NCBI GenBank assembly: GCA_947497175.1
Contig: CANMFM010000007.1
Location: 62,001 to 126,000 of the forward strand
Direction of reading: 5' to 3'
Origin: an uncultured Aquimarina sp.
GTDB taxonomy: Bacteria; Bacteroidota; Bacteroidia; Flavobacteriales; Flavobacteriaceae
Length of the DNA stretch: 64,000 bases
The notes beneath the pieces are model-generated. The model did no database searches, was not told the origin of the DNA, and saw nothing but the letters and a program-made list of their open reading frames with translations. Each line of letters starts with the position of its first letter. Position 1 is the stretch's first letter. Position numbers and translations under genes: made by a program. Below, one piece after another: positions 1 to 9,459 of the stretch.

Positions 1-1
1 T

Positions 2-853
2 ACCATAGCCACTAATAAAGTTATTTTGGCTACAGGGCATTCTGCCCGAGATATTTTTGAACTTCTCTATCATAAAAAGATCGAAATAGAGGCAAAACCC
101 TTTGCTTTAGGCGTTCGAGTAGAGCATACTCAACAATTAATAGATCAAATTCAATATAAATGTGATATAAGAAGTCCATATTTACCACCATCACCATATA
201 GTATTGTAAAACAAGTGAATGGAAGAGGGATGTATTCTTTTTGTATGTGCCCTGGAGGCGTAATTGCGCCTTGTGCTACTAGCCCTGGTGAAGTGGTTAC
301 TAACGGTTGGTCGCCTTCAAAAAGAGACCAGCCTACTTCTAATAGTGGAATTGTGGTAGAATTGAGATTAGAAGATTTTCAACCTTTTGCAGAATATGGC
401 CCCTTGTCGGGAATGTATTTTCAGAAAAGTATAGAGCAGCAAGCATGGCGAGTAGGTGGTGAAACTCAAAAGGTTCCTGCTCAACGATTAGTGGATATGG
501 TACAAGGAAACCTATCTACAAACCTACCAGTTACGTCTTATAAACCTGGTTTGACTTCTGCCGATATGAAAAGTGTACTGCCAGGCTTCATTCATGAGAC
601 ATTACAGCAAGGTTTTAAAGATTTTGACAAAAGCATGAAAGGCTATCTTACTAATGAAGCCATAGTGCATGCGCCAGAATCTCGCACATCATCACCAGTG
701 CGTATACCGCGAGATTGGAAGACACTAGAACATATTCAGATCAAAGGACTATATCCTTGTGGTGAGGGAGCCGGATATGCCGGTGGAATAATTTCGGCAG
801 CTATTGACGGAGAAAAATGTGCAGAGGCATGTATAAAAATTATGCAGATATAA
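2..853 (+). CDS. FAD-dependent oxidoreductase (COG2509-like), 5' end outside window
   Basis: This is the C-terminal part of a flavoprotein dehydrogenase; the reading frame is open to the left edge of the window. The first visible residues include VILATGHSARD, a typical strand-loop after the Rossmann domain of this family, and a TTG at 26 is therefore internal. The C-terminal motif LYPCGEGAGYAGGI (about 50 residues from the end) is the conserved FAD-contacting segment. The central CPGG segment with nearby cysteines is also characteristic. The family is poorly characterised biochemically and the substrate is unknown. The gene converges on the histidine kinase, with only 5 bp between the two stop codons. 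Confidence 0.8.
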   Translation, partial: TIATNKVILATGHSARDIFELLYHKKIEIEAKPFALGVRVEHTQQLIDQIQYKCDIRSPYLPPSPYSIVKQVNGRGMYSFCMCPGGVIAPCATSPGEVVTNGWSPSKRDQPTSNSGIVVELRLEDFQPFAEYGPLSGMYFQKSIEQQAWRVGGETQKVPAQRLVDMVQGNLSTNLPVTSYKPGLTSADMKSVLPGFIHETLQQGFKDFDKSMKGYLTNEAIVHAPESRTSSPVRIPRDWKTLEHIQIKGLYPCGEGAGYAGGIISAAIDGEKCAEACIKIMQI

Positions 854-858
854 AGCAA

Positions 859-2064
859 TTAGCTTGGTTTTTGAATGCAAAAGTCGAAGGTCGTATGTAC
901 TTTTTCTTGAGAGGTTACACTAATAGTCCCGTTAAGTTTTTCAATTAGTTTTTTGACTGTTGATAATCCAATTCCATTTCCTTTATTACCACTTCTATCA
1001 ACCATATTGGCTGTAGTAAAAAGATCAAAAATAGTGTCAATTTCATCTTTTGGAATGCCCATTCCATTATCTGTAATTTTGAAATAATAGAACTTTTCAT
1101 CTTCATTTACTTTAATGAATATAACAATTTGATCCTTATCATTGTATTTGATACTGTTACCAATAAGATTAAAGAATATTTGCTTTAAAGCCAGTCTATT
1201 ACACTCAATTATGGGATTATTTTCTGGATAATGTATAGTAAAATCAGGCTTAATACTTAATAGGGTTACAATTTCTTTTAAGAAATCATTTAAGTTGAAC
1301 GTTTCTGGTTTATTGTTAATTAAACTTTCACTTTCATAATGACCAAGAACATCGCTTATATAGTTGCTCATAGAAAACGACGACGTTTTGATGTACTCAA
1401 AATATTCCAGACATTCTTTATTCAACTGTTCATTGAGGATCATTTTTAACAAATCAGTAGTAGAAATTATATTAGCTAATGGCATTTTTAAATCATGTGA
1501 TATTACTCTTGCAAACTCTTTCAATGATTCATTTCTTCTCTTTAGTTTATGTTGTATTTTTTCTAAATCTTTATTTTTCTTGTTGAGCTCAAATAGAATA
1601 GTTACCTGATTAGCTAAGGCTTTTAGTGATGTAAGCTGTTGTTCTGATAATTCTTTGGGTTGACCATCTATTACGCATAATGTACCTAATGCAAATCCAT
1701 TTTTATCGATTAGAGGAATGCCTGCATAAAAAATAACTATTTCATCCTGAGTTAGTGGATTATCAAAAAAGCGTTCATCTTTTCGGGCATCAGTAATTAT
1801 TAATGGATTTTCTGGATCCAAAATGGCATGTGCGCAAAAAGAGAAATCTCTATGAGTCTCAGAAACCTCTAAACCATGTTTAGATTTAAACCATTGCCTA
1901 TCATCATCAACAAGAGATATTAAGGAGATTTCGGTACCACATATATACGTTGCCAGACTTGTGATATCATCAAACTCTTTTTCATACTCTGTATCAAGAA
2001 TATTCATTGATTTTAAAGCTTGTAATCTAAATTTTTCGTTTTTGGGTATGGCTGCTGATATCAT
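859..2064 (-). CDS. GAF-domain sensor histidine kinase
   Basis: This is a soluble sensor kinase of about 401 residues. Residues 1-165 form a GAF domain of the type that starts with IPKNE and continues NILDTEYEKEFDDIT, common in cytoplasmic light, redox or small-molecule sensors. A coiled linker (160-185) leads to the HisKA box ISHDLKMPL with the phosphorylated His at about 190. The ATPase domain shows an N box (NLIGNSIKYN, about 300), G1 (DNGMGIP) and G2 (GNGIGLSTV). No membrane segment and no receiver domain are seen. The start is placed at the ATG at 2064 because homologues begin there. A longer frame starting at 2118 would begin at the predicted transcript start. No response regulator lies next to it. 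Confidence 0.85.
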   Translation of the reverse strand: MISAAIPKNEKFRLQALKSMNILDTEYEKEFDDITSLATYICGTEISLISLVDDDRQWFKSKHGLEVSETHRDFSFCAHAILDPENPLIITDARKDERFFDNPLTQDEIVIFYAGIPLIDKNGFALGTLCVIDGQPKELSEQQLTSLKALANQVTILFELNKKNKDLEKIQHKLKRRNESLKEFARVISHDLKMPLANIISTTDLLKMILNEQLNKECLEYFEYIKTSSFSMSNYISDVLGHYESESLINNKPETFNLNDFLKEIVTLLSIKPDFTIHYPENNPIIECNRLALKQIFFNLIGNSIKYNDKDQIVIFIKVNEDEKFYYFKITDNGMGIPKDEIDTIFDLFTTANMVDRSGNKGNGIGLSTVKKLIEKLNGTISVTSQEKVHTTFDFCIQKPS

Positions 2065-2126
2065 TCTGTTGTTAAGAATTGATTTGTATATTGCATCAAT
2101 TCTTAATAAAATTAACAAAAAATTAT

Positions 2127-2134
2127 CAAATATA
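2127..2134 (-). promoter_or_regulatory. Bacteroidota -7 box for the histidine kinase
   Basis: The minus strand reads TATATTTG here, an exact match to TAnnTTTG. Transcription would begin near 2120, giving a leader of about 55 nt before the ATG at 2064. No clear -33 TTG was seen. Confidence 0.45.
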
Positions 2135-2285
2135 AATCCCTAATCAGTTATAAAACTGATATTTATGGAATAACCGTAAATAGATTAATTCAAAACCATT
2201 TAAAAGCAAGAAATACGTGTATTTAGAAATTCAACTCAATTGATTTACTCATTAAAATATATATGTTGTTCTTCGTTCTTTATAA

Positions 2286-4127
2286 TCAGTTTATACTTGT
2301 GATATTCTTTTCACTTTTGTATTTGGTGTTATTGTCCTCAAGAGATGTCATGAAATCAATAATATCATTAATTTCTCGTTGACTTAAGTTTAGTTTGTCG
2401 GGGGGTAATGTTTGTAACTCTTCATGAATACCAATTCCAATACCGCCACCACGATTATAAAAATCCATTACCTCCTGTAATGTATTATATACTCCATTAT
2501 GCATGTATGGACCTGTAATACTAACATTTCGCACTGTAGAGGTCTTAAAAAAATGCTTTCTTTCGGGTGTATTGTAGACGTAGTATCTTCCTAAATCATT
2601 ACTTATTGTCGCATTTAAGGTATCATTTTTTTCAGGAACACCTATTAATTCAACCTCTGATTCTTTATAATCAGGAGGTACAGTTCCATTAAAAACCGGA
2701 GCAAAATGACATGTAGCACATTTGGCTTTACCGTTAAATAAATTGAAACCATTAATTTCATTTTGAGTAAGCGATTTTTCTTTATTATTAATATTGCGAT
2801 CAAATTTTGAATTAAAAGGCGTAAGGCTTCTAATGTAATTGGCCAGGGCATTTCTAATTTTTGTATTTGTAATCTTTTGGTTCGGATAAGCTATAGAAAA
2901 GTCCTTCATATATGAACTGTCGGTACTTATGGCTTTTTCCAATGTTTCTAAGTCGGTATGAAACTCATTTTCATTTTTTACCACAGCAATAATTTGCCCC
3001 TCGAGACTTCCGGCTCTTTTATCATAAAAGAAAGCCTTTTGTAATGCGGCATAGAGTAGTGTAGGAGCATTACGTGTCACTCCTGTACTCGTTTTCATCC
3101 CATCTGTGAATGCCTTATCCGGATGATGACAAGTAGCACAGCTTATTTTTTTATCTGAAGAAAGTTGCGTGTCATAAAATAGTTTTTTCCCTAATGCAAT
3201 TTTCTCTGGAGTAGTTTTTCCTGTATTTCTATCTGAAAAATAAGTAAGATTAAATGTAGAAGGGGTAAAAAGAGAAATGGCATCGTTTTTTATAGCTAAC
3301 TCAAACGGAAAAGTAACATTCCAGTCTTCAACTACCTGGTTCCATAATTCTAATTGTTTATGTGTATGGTTTTTAATGAAATGATATCGATCAAAAGTGT
3401 TAAAATTTCCGTTTAAATCCTGGATGGTTTCATCTATTTCTGAATTCCAATCTTCGTAGAGTGTTTTGTTTTTAAAGCTATTCTTAAAGATTGATAAATA
3501 CGTTTTTAGACTTTGATATACGATTTTTGATTCTTCTAATGAGTTTTCTAATACAGGAGAATCAAAACCTGTTATTCCTGTGACGGCAACTCTAATAAAT
3601 GATTTTCTTAATAACCATAAGAAGTGATACTGCTTTAGATGATTAAAATGTATGTTCTTTTTGATTAATTTTAATCGATTTGATACTAAGTTAAGATGTT
3701 TTTTTACAGCAATAGAATCCATTTTATCTGCAAAAATCTCTTCTTCCAATACTTGATATCCGCTTGGGTTTTTAACCTTAATATCCGTAAAATCCTCTTC
3801 TTCAACTTTTGTGATATTGGGTTGATTTAAAAACCCATAGTTCTCTGTATCCAGAGAAGATAAAATGGGCTCCATTTTTTTGAAATACTTTCGTGACTCT
3901 AGAAAATGTTCTTGAACATTATGTAGCGAACCAGAAGCGCTATCTAAAGAAGCAATGGCCAAAGAGATATCTTCTACGAATTGCTTTTTCATTTGTGTCT
4001 TAAATGGTAGTTCCCTGGTTTCTATTTCTTTGTTTTTTGAGCAAGAAACAAATACACTTAAAACTGTAAAAAGGCTTATTGTATAATAAGCCTTTTTATT
4101 GTTCTTAAATAAAATTGAAATGATCAT
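2286..4127 (-). CDS. Di-haem cytochrome c peroxidase family lipoprotein
   Basis: This is a 613-residue envelope protein with a lipoprotein signal (lipobox VFVSC near residue 29). It is predicted to be anchored in the periplasm or outer membrane. Two haem c motifs are visible: CATCHHP near residue 330 and CATCHFAP near 468, the MauG/CcpA arrangement. The C-terminal MHNGVYNTLQEVMDFYN is conserved in the family. The first 280 or so residues form a long helical domain absent from classical CcpA (about 330 aa), so this belongs to the longer Bacteroidota form. The family reduces H2O2 or oxidises proteins; the role here is inferred. It starts 6 bp after the stop of the PhoX-like gene, so the two are co-transcribed. 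Confidence 0.85.
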   Translation of the reverse strand: MIISILFKNNKKAYYTISLFTVLSVFVSCSKNKEIETRELPFKTQMKKQFVEDISLAIASLDSASGSLHNVQEHFLESRKYFKKMEPILSSLDTENYGFLNQPNITKVEEEDFTDIKVKNPSGYQVLEEEIFADKMDSIAVKKHLNLVSNRLKLIKKNIHFNHLKQYHFLWLLRKSFIRVAVTGITGFDSPVLENSLEESKIVYQSLKTYLSIFKNSFKNKTLYEDWNSEIDETIQDLNGNFNTFDRYHFIKNHTHKQLELWNQVVEDWNVTFPFELAIKNDAISLFTPSTFNLTYFSDRNTGKTTPEKIALGKKLFYDTQLSSDKKISCATCHHPDKAFTDGMKTSTGVTRNAPTLLYAALQKAFFYDKRAGSLEGQIIAVVKNENEFHTDLETLEKAISTDSSYMKDFSIAYPNQKITNTKIRNALANYIRSLTPFNSKFDRNINNKEKSLTQNEINGFNLFNGKAKCATCHFAPVFNGTVPPDYKESEVELIGVPEKNDTLNATISNDLGRYYVYNTPERKHFFKTSTVRNVSITGPYMHNGVYNTLQEVMDFYNRGGGIGIGIHEELQTLPPDKLNLSQREINDIIDFMTSLEDNNTKYKSEKNITSIN

Positions 4128-4133
4128 AAACTA

Positions 4134-5600
4134 TTATCTTTCTAATCCTTTTACTACATATAACATACTACCTTCTTTGCGACTATTTGCAAGATCCGGA
4201 TTTGCCGTAGGATCTGTAAATGGTACTCCATCTTCTCGTTCCCAACCATGATTTTGGGTAATTAGTATAAAGGTTTCATCAACACCAATGGTCTCAGAAA
4301 TATCAATCATACCGGTAATTTCCCAAATTCTATTTGCAGGACCATATCCTTCAGCTTCTGCTTTAAGTTGATCACATTCTAATACGGTCTTTAATTCGCC
4401 AGTGTTCAGGTTATATTGATATAGTCTGGAATAGTGAGCCGCTGCCGGTTTAAAGTCCTGAATCCCATTAGGATCCTCTTGTATGTATGCATAATTTTCA
4501 GTTACTAAGATATTATCCGGACTATGAAATTCTTCAGCAATACCACCAACTTTATCACCATCAAGAATACAAACAATCTTACCAGGACCTTGTGGATTTC
4601 TTGGATTCAGGATTATTTTATAAATTCTTCCAGAACGCGTCCCTTTTCCAACTAATCCAGGCTTATCTCTACCGGTCACAGCAAAATATAGTTCTTGATT
4701 ATTCTTTCTTGTTCCTTTTCTCCAATCAAGATCTTCTAATCTCGAGAATCCCATTACTCCTTTTTCTTTGGCTTCGGCATCTAATAAGTCGATATCCCTT
4801 TCGTTTAATTCTACGAATTCCATATCATATTCTGTACCTTCTTCCATATCAACCTCATAAGTAACCCCTGGTGAAGTAACTTTTAAGCCGTACAATTTGC
4901 CTCCTTCTAAATCTCCATGTCTACCCACATACATACCTAGTTGTCCAGATGGGATTTCATTGTTGCTATTATCATCTCCAATAAAAACAACTGTTTTACC
5001 CGCATATGCGCGAATACCCAGAGCGACAGCATTTTCTGTAGACCATTGCCCCATAGCTGGTAGCATTCGAGGCACCGAAGCTTCATTAGCGTCTTTGTAA
5101 GGATCTGTTGCAAAAACACCTTTAGAGTTTCCGCCCCATTCGCCTCCAGAAAGATATAAGGGTCCAAAACCATGAACAGACGGAGTTATCAAAGAACCAG
5201 AACATTGCGCAGTGTTTGCAGTTGCGACAGCATTTAGTATATGCTCTCCTTTGACAGGTTTAAAAGTTTCATCTAATGTAATTCTGGCTACAGAGTAGTC
5301 TGCTTCAATATTGTTAATAAGAGTGTAAGTTCCATCAGTGTTTTTTAACAATCCAGCACCATCAGCCATAGACCCGTATGTAAAATCTGGGATATATGTA
5401 TCCTCAGAAGAGAGTATATTGTAGATTTCTACATCAGAAAACTCAGGAGTTTTTTCTAATAAAACAGGCGAAATGGAGTGGTTTTTAAATTCAATTTTTC
5501 CTGTGGGTGGCTTTACAGGACCACCGGTATAGTCATCGAGGTCGCAAGAAGTTAATGCTAATGCCAAAACTGTACTGGCAATAAAAAGATGATTTTTCAT
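4134..5600 (-). CDS. PhoX/DUF839-like lipoprotein
   Basis: This is a 488-residue secreted protein with a Sec lipoprotein signal (LALTSCDLDD, Cys near 19). Its body resembles the DUF839/PhoX beta-propeller family: an MGQWSTENAV segment, then FSRLEDLDW, SPDNILV and a late YIQEDPNG, where PhoX carries calcium and iron ligands. Characterised PhoX enzymes are Tat-exported calcium-dependent phosphatases; this one lacks a twin-arginine signal, so phosphatase activity is only an inference. The ATG at 5600 is preferred over a TTT-rich upstream extension because a promoter box lies at 5627-5634. It is the first gene of an operon with the cytochrome c peroxidase. Confidence 0.7.
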   Translation of the reverse strand: MKNHLFIASTVLALALTSCDLDDYTGGPVKPPTGKIEFKNHSISPVLLEKTPEFSDVEIYNILSSEDTYIPDFTYGSMADGAGLLKNTDGTYTLINNIEADYSVARITLDETFKPVKGEHILNAVATANTAQCSGSLITPSVHGFGPLYLSGGEWGGNSKGVFATDPYKDANEASVPRMLPAMGQWSTENAVALGIRAYAGKTVVFIGDDNSNNEIPSGQLGMYVGRHGDLEGGKLYGLKVTSPGVTYEVDMEEGTEYDMEFVELNERDIDLLDAEAKEKGVMGFSRLEDLDWRKGTRKNNQELYFAVTGRDKPGLVGKGTRSGRIYKIILNPRNPQGPGKIVCILDGDKVGGIAEEFHSPDNILVTENYAYIQEDPNGIQDFKPAAAHYSRLYQYNLNTGELKTVLECDQLKAEAEGYGPANRIWEITGMIDISETIGVDETFILITQNHGWEREDGVPFTDPTANPDLANSRKEGSMLYVVKGLER

Positions 5601-5626
5601 GATTATGTGAGTTTTTTTTGTTTTCA

Positions 5627-5634
5627 CAAATGTA
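5627..5634 (-). promoter_or_regulatory. -7 box of the PhoX-like/peroxidase operon
   Basis: The minus strand reads TACATTTG, an exact TAnnTTTG match. The predicted transcript start is about 20 nt upstream of the ATG at 5600. This argues against the longer start at 5627. No exact -33 TTG was found at the usual distance. Confidence 0.5.
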
Positions 5635-5878
5635 CTCCCAGGGATACCTTAATAACTTTATGGAGATGTTTTATGTTTATTAAAGAAATATCATCTTAAT
5701 GTTTCGAATGTAAAGGAATCATTATTGTTTAGAATCGGTCTAAATTTAGTATGTATTCTAAACAGATATATAAAGGATTGTTTATGTTTATCATATTTAT
5801 ATTAAATGAATATTTATGATTTAAATTTCTCAACTTTGCATGTATACATTGTAAACATAATTTCTAAAACTAAAAAAA

Positions 5879-7390
5879 ATGAATAACACATCAGTATCCG
5901 TTCAAAGTAAAACAGAAATTACTAAAAAAATCAAAATAGCTGTGGCCAAAGGTGATGGCATTGGTCCTGAGATCATGGATGCTACACTGCGCATCTTGAA
6001 TGCGGCTGGTGCAAACATCGACCCAGAATTTATTGATATTGGTGAAAAAGTGTATGAAACGGGTAACACTTCGGGGATTTCTGATGAAGCTTGGGATGCA
6101 ATTAGAAAAAATAAAATAATTCTAAAATCCCCTATTACTACCCCGCAGGGTAAAGGATATAAAAGTCTTAATGTAACTTTAAGAAAGTCATTAGGCTTAT
6201 TTGCTAATGTTAGGCCTGTTTCGGCTTTATATCCCTACGTTCATACTAATTTTCCCGATATGGATGTAGTGATTATTAGAGAGAATGAAGAAGACTTATA
6301 TGCCGGCATTGAACATCAACAAACCCAAGATGTAGTCCAATGTTTAAAACTAATAACCAGACCAGGTTGTGAACGAATAGTAAGGTATGCTTTTGAATAT
6401 GCTCGTGCCTATAATCGAAAAAAAGTGACCTGTATGGTTAAGGATAATATTATGAAACTTACTGATGGGCTTTTTCATCAGGTTTTTAAAGAAATAGGTC
6501 AAGAATATAAAGACATAGAACAAGACGCACAAATAATAGATATTGGTTCTGCCCGATTAGCAGCAAGACCCGAAGAATATGATGTGATTGTGACTTCAAA
6601 TTTATATGGTGATATCATCTCAGATATAGCTGCAGAGATAGGTGGCTCTGTAGGAATGGCTGGTTCTTGTAATATAGGCAAAAATATGGCAATGTTTGAG
6701 GCTATTCATGGTTCTGCACCAGATATTGCAAATAAACAAGTGGCTAACCCATCGGGTTTACTTAATGCAGCCATCTTAATGTTATCACATATAGGCCAAA
6801 ATAAAATAGCCGATAAAATCAAAAATGCCTGGCTAGCCACTTTAGAACAAGGTATTCATACAGAAGATATTTACAAAGAAGAAGTATCCAAATCCAAAGT
6901 AACCACGTCTCAATTTGCAGATGAAGTTATTGCCAGACTAGATGCAAAACCTAGACATTTAAAAATAAGTAACCTAGTTGATGGTAAAGGTACTATTAAA
7001 ATACCCGAATACGTACGAAAGACTGCTCGCAAGACTCTGGTTGGTGTGGATGTGTTCTTAGATTGGGCAGAAACAAACCCCAATAAACTAGGCAAGGCAT
7101 TAGAAAAAATCAATTCTTATAAAATGAAGTTGAAAATGATTACTAACCGAGGCGTAAAAGTATATCCAGATGGACTAGAAGAAACGTTTTGTACAGATCA
7201 TTGGCGATGTAGATTTGTCTCAACAGATATGGATACAAAAAATAATAAATTTATCTACCAAGAGGTTCAATTTGAGCAAATCATAGATCTGCTTTCAAAG
7301 TTACATGCTAACGGTTTAGATGTTATAAAAACTGAAAACCTGTATGAATTTGATGAGAAAAGAGGGTTTTCTCTTGGACAAGGAGAATAG
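5879..7390 (+). CDS. icd: Isocitrate dehydrogenase, Thermus-type with C-terminal extension
   Basis: This enzyme of the TCA cycle converts isocitrate to 2-oxoglutarate and CO2. Residues 18-345 are the isocitrate/isopropylmalate dehydrogenase fold: GDGIGPE, the substrate-binding NVTLRKSLGLFANVRP, and the metal-binding YDVIVTSNLYGDIISD. About 150 further residues follow, as in the roughly 496-residue Thermus thermophilus enzyme, and unlike the 416-residue E. coli form. The cofactor loop reads HGSAPDIANKQVANP (277-291), with Asp282, Ile283 and Ala289 at positions that are Lys, Tyr and Val in E. coli NADP-IDH. That pattern suggests NAD preference, although databases usually label the family NADP-dependent. 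It stands alone, with the convergent TIGR02757 gene downstream. Confidence 0.9.
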   Translation: MNNTSVSVQSKTEITKKIKIAVAKGDGIGPEIMDATLRILNAAGANIDPEFIDIGEKVYETGNTSGISDEAWDAIRKNKIILKSPITTPQGKGYKSLNVTLRKSLGLFANVRPVSALYPYVHTNFPDMDVVIIRENEEDLYAGIEHQQTQDVVQCLKLITRPGCERIVRYAFEYARAYNRKKVTCMVKDNIMKLTDGLFHQVFKEIGQEYKDIEQDAQIIDIGSARLAARPEEYDVIVTSNLYGDIISDIAAEIGGSVGMAGSCNIGKNMAMFEAIHGSAPDIANKQVANPSGLLNAAILMLSHIGQNKIADKIKNAWLATLEQGIHTEDIYKEEVSKSKVTTSQFADEVIARLDAKPRHLKISNLVDGKGTIKIPEYVRKTARKTLVGVDVFLDWAETNPNKLGKALEKINSYKMKLKMITNRGVKVYPDGLEETFCTDHWRCRFVSTDMDTKNNKFIYQEVQFEQIIDLLSKLHANGLDVIKTENLYEFDEKRGFSLGQGE

Positions 7391-7426
7391 CAACACATCT
7401 GTATTAAATAGATATAACATGCGGAT

Positions 7427-8197
7427 CTAAAACTTTTCAAAGACTCCAAGGCCAAATAATGCGTAATCGTATTTTACAGGGTCCTTGGGGTCTAATTTGC
7501 GTAGTGCAGTATCTAATTCTAACACAGCCTTTCCATCGTTTTGTTTTCGCTTAAGTAATCCAAGTTTACGAGCAACATTACCAGAATGAACATCTAAAGG
7601 GCATGATAGTTGGGTAGGAGAGAGGGTGCTCCAAACCCCAAGATCAACACCTGGCTTTGCATCTCTCACCATCCATCTCAAAAACATGTTAATTCGCTTA
7701 GCAGCAGAATTCTTATGCGGATCACTGACATGTTTTTCTGTTCTTGTGAGGTGGGGAAGAACAAAAAACTCCTTCTTGAAGTGATGTATGGCATTTTGAA
7801 GCTTATTTTCATGACGAAACTTAGCATAGAAACTCTCCATATCACCATAATTCGTGTACATCTCTTTTAGTGATCTAATAAAATAGGAGAGGTCAATACT
7901 GTTAAAAGTTCTATGTACAAATCCTTCTAAATGCAACAAATCAGTTTGGCTATGATGCATGATAAAGTCGTATGGGGTATTTCCTAAAAGATCCATTAAT
8001 CTATGGGCGTTTGTTAGGATACTCTTGCGATTGCCCCAAGAAATTGTTGCCGTTAAAAAACCAGAGATTTCAATATCTTCTTTTTTTGTAAATAAATGAG
8101 GAATTTGTACTGGGTCTGTTTCTATAAATTTTGGTTGTTCGTATAAAGCTGCTTTTTCGTCAAGAAATTCTTTTAATTCTGTAGTTCTTAGGGTCAT
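7427..8197 (-). CDS. TIGR02757 family protein
   Basis: This is a 256-residue cytoplasmic protein of the TIGR02757 (DUF2400) family, recognised from FLTATISWGNRKSI, the middle FVHRTFNSIDL and the C-terminal LDVHSGNVARKLGLL. Helix-hairpin-like features and the phrase CPLDVHSGNVAR recall DNA glycosylase-fold proteins, but no function has been shown to my knowledge. Length is normal for the family. It has its own promoter at 8223-8256 and converges on icd. Confidence 0.8.
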   Translation of the reverse strand: MTLRTTELKEFLDEKAALYEQPKFIETDPVQIPHLFTKKEDIEISGFLTATISWGNRKSILTNAHRLMDLLGNTPYDFIMHHSQTDLLHLEGFVHRTFNSIDLSYFIRSLKEMYTNYGDMESFYAKFRHENKLQNAIHHFKKEFFVLPHLTRTEKHVSDPHKNSAAKRINMFLRWMVRDAKPGVDLGVWSTLSPTQLSCPLDVHSGNVARKLGLLKRKQNDGKAVLELDTALRKLDPKDPVKYDYALFGLGVFEKF

Positions 8198-8222
8198 CTC
8201 ATAACATTAAATAGGTAGTGCA

Positions 8223-8256
8223 CAAATGTAAAGATTGTTACAGGTAATTTTAACAA
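8223..8256 (-). promoter_or_regulatory. Promoter of the TIGR02757 gene (-33 TTG, 23 bp, -7 TACATTTG)
   Basis: On the minus strand a TTG (plus coordinates 8254-8256) lies 23 bp before TACATTTG (8230-8223). Both elements match the Bacteroidota sigma-A consensus. The ATG at 8197 follows about 26 nt downstream of the -7 box. Confidence 0.6.
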
Positions 8257-8397
8257 TTGATAGGTAGATTTTAGGTATTTAACATTTAATAGCATTTCTG
8301 TACATAAAGATGTATTTTTTTGATAATACGTTAGGATTAAATATTTTTATGTTCAAAATTGATCACCGTTAGTTACTGAATATCAAATCAAAACGCT

Positions 8398-9459
8398 ATG
8401 AATGTCAAGGATACCTTGTTTTTTATCATAGGCTTACAAACGTTCGTTATTTTTGTGGTACTGTTTTTTTATCGTTCCAAGAAACTTTACATAAATAGAT
8501 ATCTCAGTTACTTTTTTATGACTATCTGTGTAGAAATTCTTATGTACTTTCTTCATAAGACATCAACTAATCCTGTACTTAACTATTTGCCTATTAGATT
8601 TGATTTTCTCACACTTACTCTTTTGTTTTTTTATACGACAGAAACTACAGGTATTAAAATATCTTCAAAATTCAGATATTACATTCCTGCTTTGATAGAA
8701 GTAGTAGTATTAACCATTGCGTGTGCTATGGTTATAAAAGATTCAACAAACCATACCTTATTATTGCAATTTGGATTCGATTTATATTTTAGAATTTTGT
8801 CTTCAGTATATATTATTTTTTTTAGTGTATTAATCATAAAAATAAATTTGAAGCATCAAAAATTATTAACTATTCATTTCTCAAATGTAAAGTATAAATC
8901 ATTGCATTGGCTGACCTTGTTTTGTTTAGGTTGTATAATTCTTAATGTATTTAGACATCTATACTATACCTTTACTATTGAAAAAGAGTTTATCGGTACA
9001 GTATATTGCGGCTTATCGTTATTTTTACTGTATTATACCAGTATTGCAAGTTTAATTCAAATCAATATTACTAATGTTATTCCTTCGCAGGTTACAGTAG
9101 AAGAAGAGCAAAAGGAATTAGAGAGAATCATTAAAGAAATACGACAAGACTTTTCAGAGAACAAGACTTTTCTTAACCCGAATATTAACTTGAAAATCTT
9201 TTCTAAAAAGATGGGTATTCCTCAAAGAGATGTTTCAAAAGCGATTAATAGAATGGATAATAAGAATTTTAGTCATTATATTAATTATTATAGAGTCGAA
9301 GAGTCCAAAAAATTGTTAGTTTCTGAAAAGTTTGAGAAATACAGTATTTCAGCAATTGCCGATGAAGTTGGTTTTAGTTCCAGAGCTTCCTTTTATAAAA
9401 ACTTCAAAAAAATAGAAGGCGTTTCACCAATGATGTATGTCAAAAGTGTAAAAATTTGA
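8398..9459 (+). CDS. AraC-family regulator with membrane-spanning N-terminal domain
   Basis: This is a 353-residue membrane-bound transcription regulator. The first 225 or so residues contain about six or seven hydrophobic helices (the first is FFIIGLQTFVIFVVLFF). The last 110 residues are an AraC-type double helix-turn-helix: one around FSKKMGIPQRDVSKAINRM and a second around ISAIADEVGFSSRASFYKNF, ending in SPMMYVKS. This architecture is frequent in Flavobacteria and is thought to sense an envelope or extracellular signal. The target is unknown; the metalloprotease downstream is 475 bp away on the same strand. A possible promoter is TTTG at 8319 with TATTTTTA at 8342 (7 of 8 matches). Confidence 0.8.
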   Translation: MNVKDTLFFIIGLQTFVIFVVLFFYRSKKLYINRYLSYFFMTICVEILMYFLHKTSTNPVLNYLPIRFDFLTLTLLFFYTTETTGIKISSKFRYYIPALIEVVVLTIACAMVIKDSTNHTLLLQFGFDLYFRILSSVYIIFFSVLIIKINLKHQKLLTIHFSNVKYKSLHWLTLFCLGCIILNVFRHLYYTFTIEKEFIGTVYCGLSLFLLYYTSIASLIQINITNVIPSQVTVEEEQKELERIIKEIRQDFSENKTFLNPNINLKIFSKKMGIPQRDVSKAINRMDNKNFSHYINYYRVEESKKLLVSEKFEKYSISAIADEVGFSSRASFYKNFKKIEGVSPMMYVKSVKI

